From CBDFGN01 sp965247065 (lineage in GTDB: Bacteria; Bacteroidota; Bacteroidia; Cytophagales; Cyclobacteriaceae), in assembly GCA_965247065.1 (NCBI GenBank), contig CBDFGN010000006.1, positions 2,728,001-2,792,000 of the forward strand: a stretch of DNA of 64,000 nucleotides. Reading direction: 5' to 3'. The position numbers and the translations under genes were made by a program. How positions within the stretch are numbered: position 1 is the first letter of the stretch; every line of letters begins with the position of its first letter. Below are positions 15,677-23,033 of this stretch, one piece after another. The notes beneath the pieces were generated by a model, which saw only the letters and a list, made by a program, of their open reading frames with translations, did not search any database and was not told the DNA's origin.

Positions 15677-16255
15677 TTAACCCCATTGATCTGCCATTGC
15701 TTGAGCGATACCAGGATAAGTCTTTGCTCTGTCCTTACTTCGGTTTGGTCCCGGTGGCATTTTAAAAATCCTCTGCTCCCTTCTGCCATTTATCAGGCTA
15801 TACATCAATGGAGGTAAATTTTTAAGCCACAAACACGTTTTTTTAGACTCCGGATGCCCGAATTGCCAAGGCTGAATAATCTGGTTGTATTTCCTTCCAA
15901 TCACATTTAATGCATACTTGTGAGGGATAGGATTTTCAACAGCCTTTTGAGGTATTATTGATTCAAGCAACCGCCGAAAAAATACCCCTGCATCCCATAG
16001 CTTTATTTGTCTTTCCTCATTGCCGGCAAGCCATCTAACCCCGCTATTACAGAGGTATGTACAAGGAGGATGCGCTACCATCAAATCCCATCCATTCCCC
16101 AAAATATCCTCAACATCCCCCTGAATATGCTTCCCCTCTTGCATAGTTAATTCGCTTTCTGTTGGTAACAAGTCACAACTCCACGCATCGTGTCCTTTCC
16201 TGGAGAAAGCATCTCTCACAATTCCTGAATATTCACAAGCAATTAAAACCTTCAT
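15677..16255 (-). CDS. Short phage cytosine-methyltransferase-like protein
   Basis: The 192-residue protein begins MKVLIACEYSGIVRDAF, the SAM-binding opening of a family of short phage proteins usually annotated as DNA cytosine methyltransferases, and has an AHPPCTYLCNSG segment (about residues 60-71) in the position of the catalytic PC loop. It is much shorter than a full C5 methyltransferase and lacks a recognisable target-recognition domain. It would modify phage DNA or a nucleotide. Its start overlaps the end of the upstream HTH gene by 4 bases. Confidence 0.72.
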   Translation of the reverse strand: MKVLIACEYSGIVRDAFSRKGHDAWSCDLLPTESELTMQEGKHIQGDVEDILGNGWDLMVAHPPCTYLCNSGVRWLAGNEERQIKLWDAGVFFRRLLESIIPQKAVENPIPHKYALNVIGRKYNQIIQPWQFGHPESKKTCLWLKNLPPLMYSLINGRREQRIFKMPPGPNRSKDRAKTYPGIAQAMADQWG

Positions 16256-16584
16256 TTCATTTTAACATGAGCAGTCTTTCCCTTCCTGGCCTGAATGTTG
16301 AACTTTTTTAGAAGGTCACCCACTGTGTGATTGGCTATTTGGAAACTCCTGGCTATTTCGTGTACTGTTAGCATTTGGTTTAAATACAGATCCTCAAGTT
16401 CCTGTTCGGTTGGTTTGCTCTTTAGCTTTTTAACCTTTGCGGCTGGTTCTCCTTTTTGTCTGGCTAGTAACCAGGGGACAAAATCATCATCTAGCATGTA
16501 GTGCGGCCTTCCGTTGGTTCTTGAGCTGGAAGTATGTCCCCCTGATTGTGCGAATTTGTGAATAGGTTCTGTGTAGATTTTCAT
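16252..16584 (-). CDS. Small helix-turn-helix protein
   Basis: The 110-residue product has a basic Gly/Ser-rich N-terminus, a basic linker, and a helix-turn-helix at residues 58-95 (LEDLYLNQMLTVHEIARSFQ then NHTVGDLLKKFNI), as in HNH-associated or recombinase-type HTH domains. Its 5' end is duplicated at 17929-17995 (copy B2), where the gene is truncated. Likely DNA-binding regulator or methyltransferase partner; it is coupled to the cytosine-methyltransferase-like gene by a 4-base overlap. Confidence 0.65.
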   Translation of the reverse strand: MKIYTEPIHKFAQSGGHTSSSRTNGRPHYMLDDDFVPWLLARQKGEPAAKVKKLKSKPTEQELEDLYLNQMLTVHEIARSFQIANHTVGDLLKKFNIQARKGKTAHVKMK

Positions 16585-16626
16585 AGAGAACTTAACCTGT
16601 TTTCCAGAACTAGCTTCTTAATTTTG
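16518..16626. repeat. Direct repeat B, copy 1 (109 bp)
   Basis: This segment matches 17929-18037 at a constant offset of 1411 bases with roughly ten mismatches. It spans the 5' end of the HTH gene and a ghost of the 3' end of the 184-residue gene (reading LENRLSSL before the stop), which here lies beside the end of the adenine/cytosine methyltransferase gene. Confidence 0.88.
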
Positions 16627-17617
16627 TTCGTCTTTTTAAGGACTCTTTTTCATCTTTCCCGGAAAGAATTCTTTCTAGGTGATCTTTATCCTGTAGTCGA
16701 TTTTTAATAATTCGGCAAAATTTTGAATCCAGCTCGCTGCCTATCCATTTCCTTTGATGGGCTTCTGCAACCGCATAAGTTGTGCCTGAGCCTCCAAATG
16801 GATCCAAAATCATGCTCTCGGAATCAGATGAGGATAGAATAATCTTCCTTAATAATTCAACGGGTTTTTGGGTAGCATGCTCCATTTTTTCCCAAGAACT
16901 ATTAGAGATAGCAGGAATTTCAAAGACATCTTTTGGTTTTGCACCAAGAGGGTGAGGTACCCAAACATATTCCTTCTTGCTATTTGAATATTGTGATGTC
17001 TCTGCCTGTGGTCTAACGGGATATTTTAAAGTATGCTGATTATACGGAATTCGGACTTGATTAATGTTAAAAATAAAATCTTTGGATTTTCTAAAATGCA
17101 AAATGCTTTCATGAGATCTACCCCAACCATTTCCAAGATTTCCTTTGTTTCTATAAAACCAAATCAACCACTTGCATCCCTTAAAAAGACTCGCCGAAGC
17201 CCATTTTAAATCCGCCAAAATTTCAGAAAACCCACACACGTAAAGAGATCCCGTTCTTTTTAATACTCTATGAGCTTCTCTAATCCAATCTAAACTCCAA
17301 TCAACGTACTCCTTTTGTGAGGTAAAAGAATCCCATTCGGCCTTTTTAATATTATAAGGTGGATCTGCAAAAATTAGATCGACCGAATTATCATCGACCG
17401 TCTTTAATAATTTAATGGCATCAACTTTGAACAACTCGCCATAATCGGTTTTGAAAAACCTTGGAAAATCCCTCTTCCTTTCAGAAGATGCATAAGCAAA
17501 TCCTGATTGGAGTTCTTCAACAAAGGATAAAACTTGGCGCTCAGCATAAACCCTATAATTATTCATGGGATGTTCTGTAAACTCTTCAGCCAGGCGTTTG
17601 ATTGCGTCGGTTTTCAT
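16610..17617 (-). CDS. Site-specific DNA methyltransferase (DPPY type, N4/N6)
   Basis: The 335-residue protein shows the amino-methyltransferase motifs in order: catalytic LIFADPPYNIKKAEWDSF at about 82-99 (motif IV) and the SAM-binding DPFGGSGTTYAVAEA near 268-282 (motif I), i.e. the beta-class order. It would methylate adenine N6 or cytosine N4 in a specific DNA site. Its start overlaps, as ATGA, a 17-codon truncated ORF made from the duplicated 84-residue gene. It lies between repeats A2/B2 and B1, so it seems to be an inserted cargo gene. No cognate restriction enzyme is adjacent. Confidence 0.9.
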   Translation of the reverse strand: MKTDAIKRLAEEFTEHPMNNYRVYAERQVLSFVEELQSGFAYASSERKRDFPRFFKTDYGELFKVDAIKLLKTVDDNSVDLIFADPPYNIKKAEWDSFTSQKEYVDWSLDWIREAHRVLKRTGSLYVCGFSEILADLKWASASLFKGCKWLIWFYRNKGNLGNGWGRSHESILHFRKSKDFIFNINQVRIPYNQHTLKYPVRPQAETSQYSNSKKEYVWVPHPLGAKPKDVFEIPAISNSSWEKMEHATQKPVELLRKIILSSSDSESMILDPFGGSGTTYAVAEAHQRKWIGSELDSKFCRIIKNRLQDKDHLERILSGKDEKESLKRRTKLRS

Positions 17618-17667
17618 AAGGGATTATCGTCATGCCTGGTAACCTTCAATCTTGTTTCCTTATTCAT
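17614..17667 (-). pseudogene. Truncated 5' copy of the 84-residue gene, now a short leader ORF
   Basis: The first 15 codons are the same as those of the gene at 15075-15329, after which the frame is fused to new sequence (codons NPL) and ends in a TGA that overlaps the methyltransferase ATG (ATGA). The remnant could act as a translational leader for the methyltransferase. Confidence 0.7.
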
Positions 17668-17918
17668 AAGTACTTGGTTTAAATTTCATCATTCACACTA
17701 TCCTCCATTTCTTGTCAGATTGCCAGAGCTTGAGGGCTTTTGGGAATTTGTCAATAAGGTCCATTATACTGAAATCTTCCTCTTGGGGATGTGGGCGGCA
17801 GGATGTCTTTGTTATTTCTGCCCTTCAGGGCCATTTTAAGGAGCTCTGAGCGACTTTCTCCCGATTCTGGTCCCCACTACCCCGAAGCAGAGATCTCCTC
17901 TTAGAGAGCGTCTCCGGG
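17622..17918. repeat. Direct repeat A, copy 2 (297 bp)
   Basis: Nearly identical to 15284-15580. It lies just upstream of the DPPY methyltransferase gene and is joined on its right to repeat B2 after about 10 bases. Together with B2 it equals the A-to-B stretch with the cytosine-methyltransferase-like gene and most of the HTH gene removed, so the copies look like a tandem duplication followed by a deletion. Confidence 0.92.
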
Positions 17919-17995
17919 CCCCGGTTTATTCTTGAGCTGGAAGTATGTCCTCCTGACTTCGCGAATTGGTGTATGGGTTCTGTGTAGATTTTCAT
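17825..17995 (-). pseudogene. Chimeric remnant: HTH-gene 5' end fused into repeat A
   Basis: The ATG at 17995 overlaps the stop of the 184-residue gene as ATGA. About the first 23 codons match the start of the HTH gene at 16584 (MKIYTEPIH, then SGGHTSSSR) with a few substitutions; the frame then crosses the deletion junction and ends after 56 codons inside repeat A2. The HTH domain is lost. It may still be translated as a short peptide. Confidence 0.65.
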
Positions 17996-18037
17996 AGAGA
18001 ACTTAACCTGTTTTCCAGAACTTGCTTCTCAATTTTG
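17929..18037. repeat. Direct repeat B, copy 2 (109 bp)
   Basis: Matches 16518-16626 with roughly ten mismatches. It includes the true 3' end of the 184-residue gene and the truncated 5' end of the HTH gene. Higher divergence than repeat A suggests the B copies are older or were drawn from related phages. Confidence 0.88.
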
Positions 18038-18546
18038 AATCGTTCAGGATTAGGGTCGGTATCTATTGCCTGCAAACCTTTCTGGCAGGTAAGCTTGTCG
18101 AAAGTGTTACACCCTGATAGGTTCATATCCCGGTAAATGCTCCGGTGTATCAGCCATCCGCCAGCCTCGCGCATAGCTACCAGGTCCGGAGTTTCTTCGG
18201 GTGTGTCGTACTCCTGGAATTCTCCGCCTGTCTCAATCTTTTGCGTCAAGACCTTGTATTTTAAAATCCAACCTTTGAGAGTCTTGAAGTTTAACCGGAT
18301 AGGGGTAAAAGACTTTTCAGTATCAAATTCGCCAGTGACCCCTTTGTATAAAATTTCGGTGAAATCCTCTAAAGGCATGAACCTGGTCTTAGGGTCTCGG
18401 GATAAAAGTTTCATGGTCTCCTCGAGGTTCAGCCTGTGGTAATTTTCGGATTCCCTGGCAAACTTGCCATCCGGATTGAACCGGCAGAACATATCAAAAT
18501 GCTCCTTTAAGATTTCGCGGACCTTTAACCCTTCGTTGTGAATCAT
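17992..18546 (-). CDS. Hypothetical phage replication-region protein
   Basis: The 184-residue protein is alpha-helical and charged, with no recognised domain. It follows the DUF1376 gene with a 4-base ATGA overlap (18546-18543), the usual place of a second replication-initiation or helicase-loader subunit. Its last 10 codons lie in repeat B2 and are echoed in B1. Confidence 0.65.
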   Translation of the reverse strand: MIHNEGLKVREILKEHFDMFCRFNPDGKFARESENYHRLNLEETMKLLSRDPKTRFMPLEDFTEILYKGVTGEFDTEKSFTPIRLNFKTLKGWILKYKVLTQKIETGGEFQEYDTPEETPDLVAMREAGGWLIHRSIYRDMNLSGCNTFDKLTCQKGLQAIDTDPNPERFKIEKQVLENRLSSL

Positions 18547-19397
18547 ATCTTCTCCCAGTCTACCGGCTCCGCCTCGCCGTTCTGTTTCTGGTGAGCTTCA
18601 AGCAAGGCAGGCCAGTCCTCATTATTCCATCCGCCATTTTCAAAGTCCGGAGGATCACCCAAAAAGTTGTTTAGCCCGTGCCTTATCTGACCACTGGAGT
18701 CCTTATACTCAAAATAAGCTCGAACCCGATCTAATTCTGCGACCTTTGAAAAGTTGCTAATTCGAACGCACTTGGAATAATCTGCTGGTCGCTCTGGCTT
18801 GACCCCGAATTTCCCGTAAAGAAATCTTTCTAGCTCTGGAGGTTCTTCAAATGTTCCTTCTGGAATTAATTCACTTGGAGCCAGTCGTTCAACGTGTTCA
18901 AAGTTCTCTGTTCCTTTATCTACTGCAGTACTCTTTTTTTTAGTTTCAGTTTTAGTTATATCTTCATTTACATCTTCATCTTCAAATGCCATGTTTACCC
19001 TATTAGGGTTCCTATTAGGGTTCCTATTGGGCTCCCTATTAGGGTCGGTATGGGGTACCCTATCGCTACCCTTATCCTCACCCCATCGTTTTTCGGCTCC
19101 TTTCTTGCCGTATTCGGCCTGAATTTCCTTGTATTTGGCCCGTTTTTCCTTCTCTAATTCCAGCCGTTCATTGAACCAATTTCCCTTATTATCCTGGCTG
19201 AATTTCTCCTGGAGGATTGGCCAGAACAGTTCATAGTTATTGCCCAGTATCCGCTTTATCCAAAACTCCGACAATGAGCCTTGGCGAAATTGGGACATCA
19301 ACAAAGTGATATAGGCTCCCTTTTCAGCAAAAGAAAAATGTTCCGTGCCGCCGGTCCAGTCGTTAACATAAAACAGAAATGCCGGGTCTTTAGCCAT
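18543..19397 (-). CDS. DUF1376-type phage replication protein
   Basis: The best start is the Met of MAKDPAFLFY (19397). Residues 1-95 match the DUF1376 pattern: FLFYVNDWTGGTEHFSFAEK then GAYITLLMSQF, a winged-helix-like domain found at the N-terminus of phage replication initiators. Next comes a basic helix, then a run of NPNR/EPNR repeats encoded by 12-bp DNA repeats, an acidic linker, and a C-terminal domain of about 100 residues. It probably binds the phage origin. An upstream ATG (19421) would overlap the preceding gene by 32 bases. Confidence 0.78.
   Translation of the reverse strand: MAKDPAFLFYVNDWTGGTEHFSFAEKGAYITLLMSQFRQGSLSEFWIKRILGNNYELFWPILQEKFSQDNKGNWFNERLELEKEKRAKYKEIQAEYGKKGAEKRWGEDKGSDRVPHTDPNREPNRNPNRNPNRVNMAFEDEDVNEDITKTETKKKSTAVDKGTENFEHVERLAPSELIPEGTFEEPPELERFLYGKFGVKPERPADYSKCVRISNFSKVAELDRVRAYFEYKDSSGQIRHGLNNFLGDPPDFENGGWNNEDWPALLEAHQKQNGEAEPVDWEKI
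18998..19046. repeat. Four 12-bp tandem repeats inside the replication gene
   Basis: The unit is cctattagggtt with small changes, four copies in frame, encoding the Asn-Pro-Asn-Arg linker of the DUF1376 protein. Such origin-like direct repeats inside a replication-initiator gene are used as iterons in lambdoid phages, so they may be an initiator-binding site as well as a linker. Confidence 0.6.
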
Positions 19398-19788
19398 ATA
19401 ATGAGACATTAAGTATTTCAAAACTCTCTACGGGAAATACCCTTCTTGGCTTATCCCCGTGTGTCTGATGGTATTTGCCATCGTTAAGGATGTCCATATA
19501 CTGCCAGTAAATAACTTTTGTATTCTTGTCCATAATGAATAGTAGTGCCCTAATTCCCGTATCTTTTTGAAATTGAAGTCTGTGACGTAGCTGCCAATGA
19601 GGCAACCCATGTCCTTTAAATGGAGGCGGGTCAAAAACTGCTTGATGTTTGACCTCACCTACAAACCACCTTTCTTTATATTTGAAAATGATGTCACCTT
19701 GAAAGTATAGATTGCAGGTTTGCCTTATTAGCTCTCTTACCACACCTTCACCCTCTATCCCCTCTTGTAGTCTTACTATGTCAATCAT
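19390..19788 (-). CDS. PD-(D/E)XK-like nuclease, putative
   Basis: From the ATG at 19788, which overlaps the methyltransferase stop by 8 bases, the product is 132 residues. It has the strand pair GDIIFKYKERWFVGEVKHQ, with Asp then Glu-x-Lys spaced as in PD-(D/E)XK nucleases, and a later Gln/Arg-rich helix. It could be a Holliday-junction or VRR-type nuclease or a restriction-like partner of the MT-A70 enzyme. A longer start at 19824 is possible. Confidence 0.6.
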   Translation of the reverse strand: MIDIVRLQEGIEGEGVVRELIRQTCNLYFQGDIIFKYKERWFVGEVKHQAVFDPPPFKGHGLPHWQLRHRLQFQKDTGIRALLFIMDKNTKVIYWQYMDILNDGKYHQTHGDKPRRVFPVESFEILNVSLYG

Positions 19789-20764
19789 TCTCAACTTGGT
19801 TGCCCCACGATACCCAACCTTCATATTTGTCCCTAGCGAACATTTCTAGCCTTGGTCCTGGCGTTTTCTTCTCAATTAATTCTCTAATAGAGTCTGGCTT
19901 TTTGGAGTGGTACGTTTTCTTCTCACTTATTAGCGTAGGTATAGCCTTGCCGGATTGATCTACATTCATTCGACCCTGGTAAGCGTACACCAAAAATTCC
20001 GTCATCCTATGAAAGCCAAACTGGGTCCATCCCCCTCCCTTATCCCATGTTATTAAGCAGTGATATTTAAAGCCCCAATGTTTAATAATTGCTAGTGCGT
20101 CTGGTAGAAATGTGTGAGTTGTCCACATGAATAGAGAGCAATCATCTGCTGCGGTACTTGTGACGGGGAGCCTCTTTATCTCATCGATATTCATGGTAGG
20201 GTACTTAGCATCGATAGGATTTTGCCACTTGCCCAGATCTATGGACCCCACAGGCCAGGGTGGGTCGGTATAGATAACACTGTATTTCCCTTGGGGGATC
20301 TCGGGGAGCGCAGGTCTTTCGCTATTTTCACCTGCAGGCCCATGCCTCAACATATATGTGACTGTCAAGTGTTTAGCCCCTGCCAGTAACTCCTCGAAGT
20401 CGGTATCATCTATTTCCGCCATCTTTTGTGCGGTGCTGCTCTCGTACTTGCTGATCCTTAATTCATTTAAACTGGGCGGTGGATTTTCAGGTAAAGGCCC
20501 TCTACCTGAAACGGGTGACCCTCGGTAACTTTGCCCCTGTTTTCTCAATCTGCCTTCTTCCTGGTGTTTGGGTATCATTTTCCCCAGTCCACGTATAGCC
20601 CGCACTTCTATTTGAGCAGCAGCATTGACCATATCTCTCCCAAGTCCCTTCGCCTGAGCGTATTTCTTGGCAGTCGTCCCTAAGTCCTTGATGTCCTTAA
20701 TTTCTTGCAGGGTCTTGGCCTCCTCTAATGCTTGTCTTGCCCTGCTCAACTTCACTAATTCCAT
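19781..20764 (-). CDS. MT-A70 family adenine methyltransferase with N-terminal ParB-region-like domain
   Basis: The 327-residue protein has two parts. The N-terminal 95 residues (ARQALEEAKTLQEIKDI, then KAQIE/VRAIR-type helices, GEF/GKM motif) are shared with the separate 123-residue protein at 20989-21360. Residues 155-327 form the methyltransferase: YSVIYTDPPWPVGSID is the catalytic DPPW motif, followed by LFMWTTHTFL and KKPDSIRELIE, typical of MT-A70 (IME4-like) enzymes common in phages. It is expected to make N6-methyladenine in phage DNA. Confidence 0.9.
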   Translation of the reverse strand: MELVKLSRARQALEEAKTLQEIKDIKDLGTTAKKYAQAKGLGRDMVNAAAQIEVRAIRGLGKMIPKHQEEGRLRKQGQSYRGSPVSGRGPLPENPPPSLNELRISKYESSTAQKMAEIDDTDFEELLAGAKHLTVTYMLRHGPAGENSERPALPEIPQGKYSVIYTDPPWPVGSIDLGKWQNPIDAKYPTMNIDEIKRLPVTSTAADDCSLFMWTTHTFLPDALAIIKHWGFKYHCLITWDKGGGWTQFGFHRMTEFLVYAYQGRMNVDQSGKAIPTLISEKKTYHSKKPDSIRELIEKKTPGPRLEMFARDKYEGWVSWGNQVEND

Positions 20765-20781
20765 TATACCTTCATCTATTT

Positions 20782-20820
20782 AAAAAATAGGGGTGCAGCC
20801 TCCCTATAAAACCGCACCCC
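20782..20820 (-). terminator. Intrinsic terminator upstream of the MT-A70 gene
   Basis: On the minus strand a GGGGTGC arm (20820-20814), a 17-base loop and a GCACCCC arm (20796-20790) are followed within two bases by six T. It would end transcription arriving from the recombination genes, so the MT-A70 and replication genes would depend on readthrough, antitermination or a local promoter. Confidence 0.65.
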
Positions 20821-20843
20821 ATAATCCTAACCAAACCACTACA

Positions 20844-20892
20844 ATCAAGCATCAAGCATCAAGCATCAAGCATCAAGCATCAAGCATCAAGC
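20844..20892. repeat. Seven tandem copies of a 7-bp unit (ATCAAGC)
   Basis: Seven perfect copies of ATCAAGC lie between the small membrane-protein gene and the terminator. The last three on the right encode the end of that small protein. A 7-bp unit shifts frame with each copy change and is prone to slippage. Could be a phage origin or protein-binding array. Confidence 0.9.
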
Positions 20893-20992
20893 ATGAACCA
20901 GCAGCCGCAAGTACCCCCATAAGGGGAAGCACTAGAATAAGCTGCCATCCAAGCGATAAACTGAAGTAGTATCTTTGAAATCTTCTAATCAT
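20873..20992 (-). CDS. Tiny single-pass membrane protein (39 aa)
   Basis: The ATG at 20992 overlaps the preceding stop as ATGA. The product begins with basic MIRRFQRYYF, then one membrane segment (LGWQLILVLPLMGVLAAAG) followed by SC, a weak lipobox-like end, and a C-terminus (LMLDA) made from the 7-bp repeats. Function unknown; similar small membrane peptides in phages act in superinfection exclusion or lysis timing. Confidence 0.45.
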   Translation of the reverse strand: MIRRFQRYYFSLSLGWQLILVLPLMGVLAAAGSCLMLDA

Positions 20993-21360
20993 GTTTCTGC
21001 CTCCTGGATATAGTCTTCGAAAACCTCCTCCGGTATAGCCGCCATTTTCTGCCACTTGGAGGACTGGTTTTTAGTGATGTCTAAATCGGATAGTTTTGGA
21101 GTGCAGTCACCGTTATGAACCACACTTTTCCCTATTCCTTCTGACCCTTTGTTCTTCGGCATCTCCTTCAAGAACTCTCCCGCTTTCCTCTCAGCTCTTA
21201 ACTTTATTTCAGTAGCGGAGTTGACAACTTCAGTTCCTTCCTTGGCTTGTTTAAAAGCATATCTATATGCCTCCGCTTCATTACGTATTAGCGCCAATTC
21301 ATTAACCGTTGTGGCTTCCTGAATCGCTTGCACCGCCTTATCCCACTTAATTAAAGCCAT
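20989..21360 (-). CDS. Stand-alone paralogue of the MT-A70 protein N-terminal domain
   Basis: The 123-residue protein mirrors the first 120 residues of the MT-A70 protein: KAVQAIQEATTVNELALIRN, AEAYRYAFKQAKEG, ATEIKLRAERKAGEFLKEM, then a KLSDLDITKNQSSKWQKMA motif with the same Leu-x-Ile-x-Lys-x-x-Ser pattern. It has no methyltransferase domain. It may be a specificity or DNA-binding partner of the enzyme. It sits one base after the NinB-like gene. Confidence 0.72.
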   Translation of the reverse strand: MALIKWDKAVQAIQEATTVNELALIRNEAEAYRYAFKQAKEGTEVVNSATEIKLRAERKAGEFLKEMPKNKGSEGIGKSVVHNGDCTPKLSDLDITKNQSSKWQKMAAIPEEVFEDYIQEAET

Positions 21361-21361
21361 T

Positions 21362-21775
21362 TCATATCTGATTTATCAGCACCTCCTCGGGAATTTCATT
21401 CGGGTCAGGGATGTATATTCCCATTTCCTCAGATGCCCACTGTTTGATAGATTCTAGATATTCGTTGAACTGAGAAGTGTTAAGTTTTGATGTTGACCCG
21501 GGAACCTTATACATCTCCCCGTCTACTTCAATCATTTCAGGGTTGAACCTGAAGGCTAGTTGCTGGTGGGTTTCTTCTTTGGAGTAGCCGGTATGAGCAG
21601 AAACCAAAGGAACCACGACAGCATGATAGTAGGCATTCTGGCTTAAGCTCCTTTGGTGCTTTTTGTCAGTCACATAGACTGAGTATTCTCTTGGGTCTAG
21701 CTTCTTCAGCTTGGAATCGAAGCGTTCCAGGTCCCTCTGGTTAATGGGGTTGATATGTTCTTTTAAGCGTATCAA
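21362..21775 (-). CDS. NinB-like recombination protein
   Basis: The 137-residue protein contains KKHQRSLSQNAYYHAVVVP (residues 40-58), the RSLxQNxxYH signature of NinB/Orf-like recombination mediators that bind single-stranded DNA and help RecA or Red-type annealing. It overlaps the RecT gene by 4 bases, which supports a shared recombination role. Confidence 0.78.
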   Translation of the reverse strand: MIRLKEHINPINQRDLERFDSKLKKLDPREYSVYVTDKKHQRSLSQNAYYHAVVVPLVSAHTGYSKEETHQQLAFRFNPEMIEVDGEMYKVPGSTSKLNTSQFNEYLESIKQWASEEMGIYIPDPNEIPEEVLINQI

Positions 21776-22722
21776 GAAGCATCCAGATTAACAGCCTTGT
21801 CTAGTTGCTTCACTGCACTGGCTTCGGTTGAGAGTCTTTCCGGAGCCTGGCACTCCTCCAGGTATTTAATCATCTTCACCGCTTCATGCTTATACTGAAA
21901 GTCTAGAAGCTCCTTTGAGAGCTTTTCTTTTTCCTCCTCGCTGCAGGTGGAGTTGTGGAGGAGCTGCTCGGTGTAGGCCCAAAGCGAATGATCTAAAGAC
22001 TCGTAATACCCGTTCGCCTGGTTGTCCAGATTGATTGCTGTAGCTAATCGTTCGTCCGACTTGGGTAAATATTTGAAGTGCCTTTTAATCGCGGTTTTGC
22101 GGATCATCTCAGTCTCGTAGGTCACCCAAGGACACTTCTTGTTGTTGTCCTTTTGGTAGGCTTTCCAGGATTCGGAGCGTTCGCGGATTTCGTAAACGTC
22201 TTTTATAGACAGTATCTCGCAGTGATAAGAACCATCTTTTAAACTTGCGAGGGAGTAAACTCCTTTGATCTCCCCTTTTTCATTGCCGGCTAAAAAGTAG
22301 GGGACGTGCTTCACTATCTTTTGCTCACTAGCCAAATCAACTTCCACATCGTCACCCTCGTAGATTATCTGAGCATTGATGCTTTTCACTCCTCCGGTGT
22401 CGGTTAGCAGTTTCACCATTCCCATGTAGGAAGGATCAAGGCAGCACTCTAATTGTCCATGGTGAAAGCGTGGAATCAGATAGGCGTACTTCATTACCGG
22501 GTTTAAAGTGAGCCCGGTCTGAGCGACATTGAGAACGCTCTTTAAGATGGTTTTGGAATCGGCTTTTTGGAGATGCGGATTATTTACCAGTATCTGAATG
22601 GCAAAGCTGACCTCCCTGGCAAACACGTCTTCTGAGACTCCAGCCTGGAGTAGCCAGTCAGCTTTAATAGGTGAATAAAAACCTTTGTTGGTTGGGGCTG
22701 TTTTTGATTCTGACATATTCAT
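21772..22722 (-). CDS. recT: RecT single-strand annealing protein
   Basis: The 316-residue protein matches RecT throughout: AREVSFAIQILVNNPHLQKA, SVLNVAQTGLTLNPVMKYAY and AYLIPRFHHGQLECCLDPSY are characteristic. The last 90 residues are charged and variable. It anneals complementary single strands during phage recombination. It overlaps the nuclease gene upstream and the NinB-like gene downstream by 4 bases each. Confidence 0.93.
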   Translation of the reverse strand: MNMSESKTAPTNKGFYSPIKADWLLQAGVSEDVFAREVSFAIQILVNNPHLQKADSKTILKSVLNVAQTGLTLNPVMKYAYLIPRFHHGQLECCLDPSYMGMVKLLTDTGGVKSINAQIIYEGDDVEVDLASEQKIVKHVPYFLAGNEKGEIKGVYSLASLKDGSYHCEILSIKDVYEIRERSESWKAYQKDNNKKCPWVTYETEMIRKTAIKRHFKYLPKSDERLATAINLDNQANGYYESLDHSLWAYTEQLLHNSTCSEEEKEKLSKELLDFQYKHEAVKMIKYLEECQAPERLSTEASAVKQLDKAVNLDAS

Positions 22723-23033
22723 ATAATTACCATGTATTCAAATTCAGGATAGAGGGCTTGCATGAGGGACCATTTAATCTTCCAAGTCGGAGTAGCTGTA
22801 ATGGAAGATTTAACCTCGTGGATCTCGTCCCCGTTTTTGGTGTGAACAATAAAGTCAGGACGTATCCCACAAATCTTTTTACCATTGACAAGCAGATTGA
22901 AAGTCTGTTGCCGGTCCCATCCTTCAATCTCTTTGGCTTTGAGCCTCCAATCCAGTTCTTCCGCATACCTGGCCTCTTTGATTGAGTCGTACCTAAAGCC
23001 GCCGTATACACAGCTTTTATTATTATACTTCAT
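22719..23033 (-). CDS. DUF1064-type PD-(D/E)XK nuclease
   Basis: The 104-residue protein matches the DUF1064 pattern: GGFRYDSIKEARYAEELDWR, QQTFNLLVNGKKICGIRPDF and HEVKSSITATPTWKIKW, where Glu, the Asp of RPDF and Glu-x-Lys of HEVKS form the nuclease site. Its ATGA overlap with RecT suggests it supplies the nuclease half of the recombination pair, a place normally taken by RecE or a YqaJ exonuclease. Confidence 0.82.
   Translation of the reverse strand: MKYNNKSCVYGGFRYDSIKEARYAEELDWRLKAKEIEGWDRQQTFNLLVNGKKICGIRPDFIVHTKNGDEIHEVKSSITATPTWKIKWSLMQALYPEFEYMVII

Noticed and set aside
17534..17839. Plus-strand frame of 101 residues over repeat A2
   Set aside because: It starts in the methyltransferase gene antisense and exists mainly because of the repeat; no family features.
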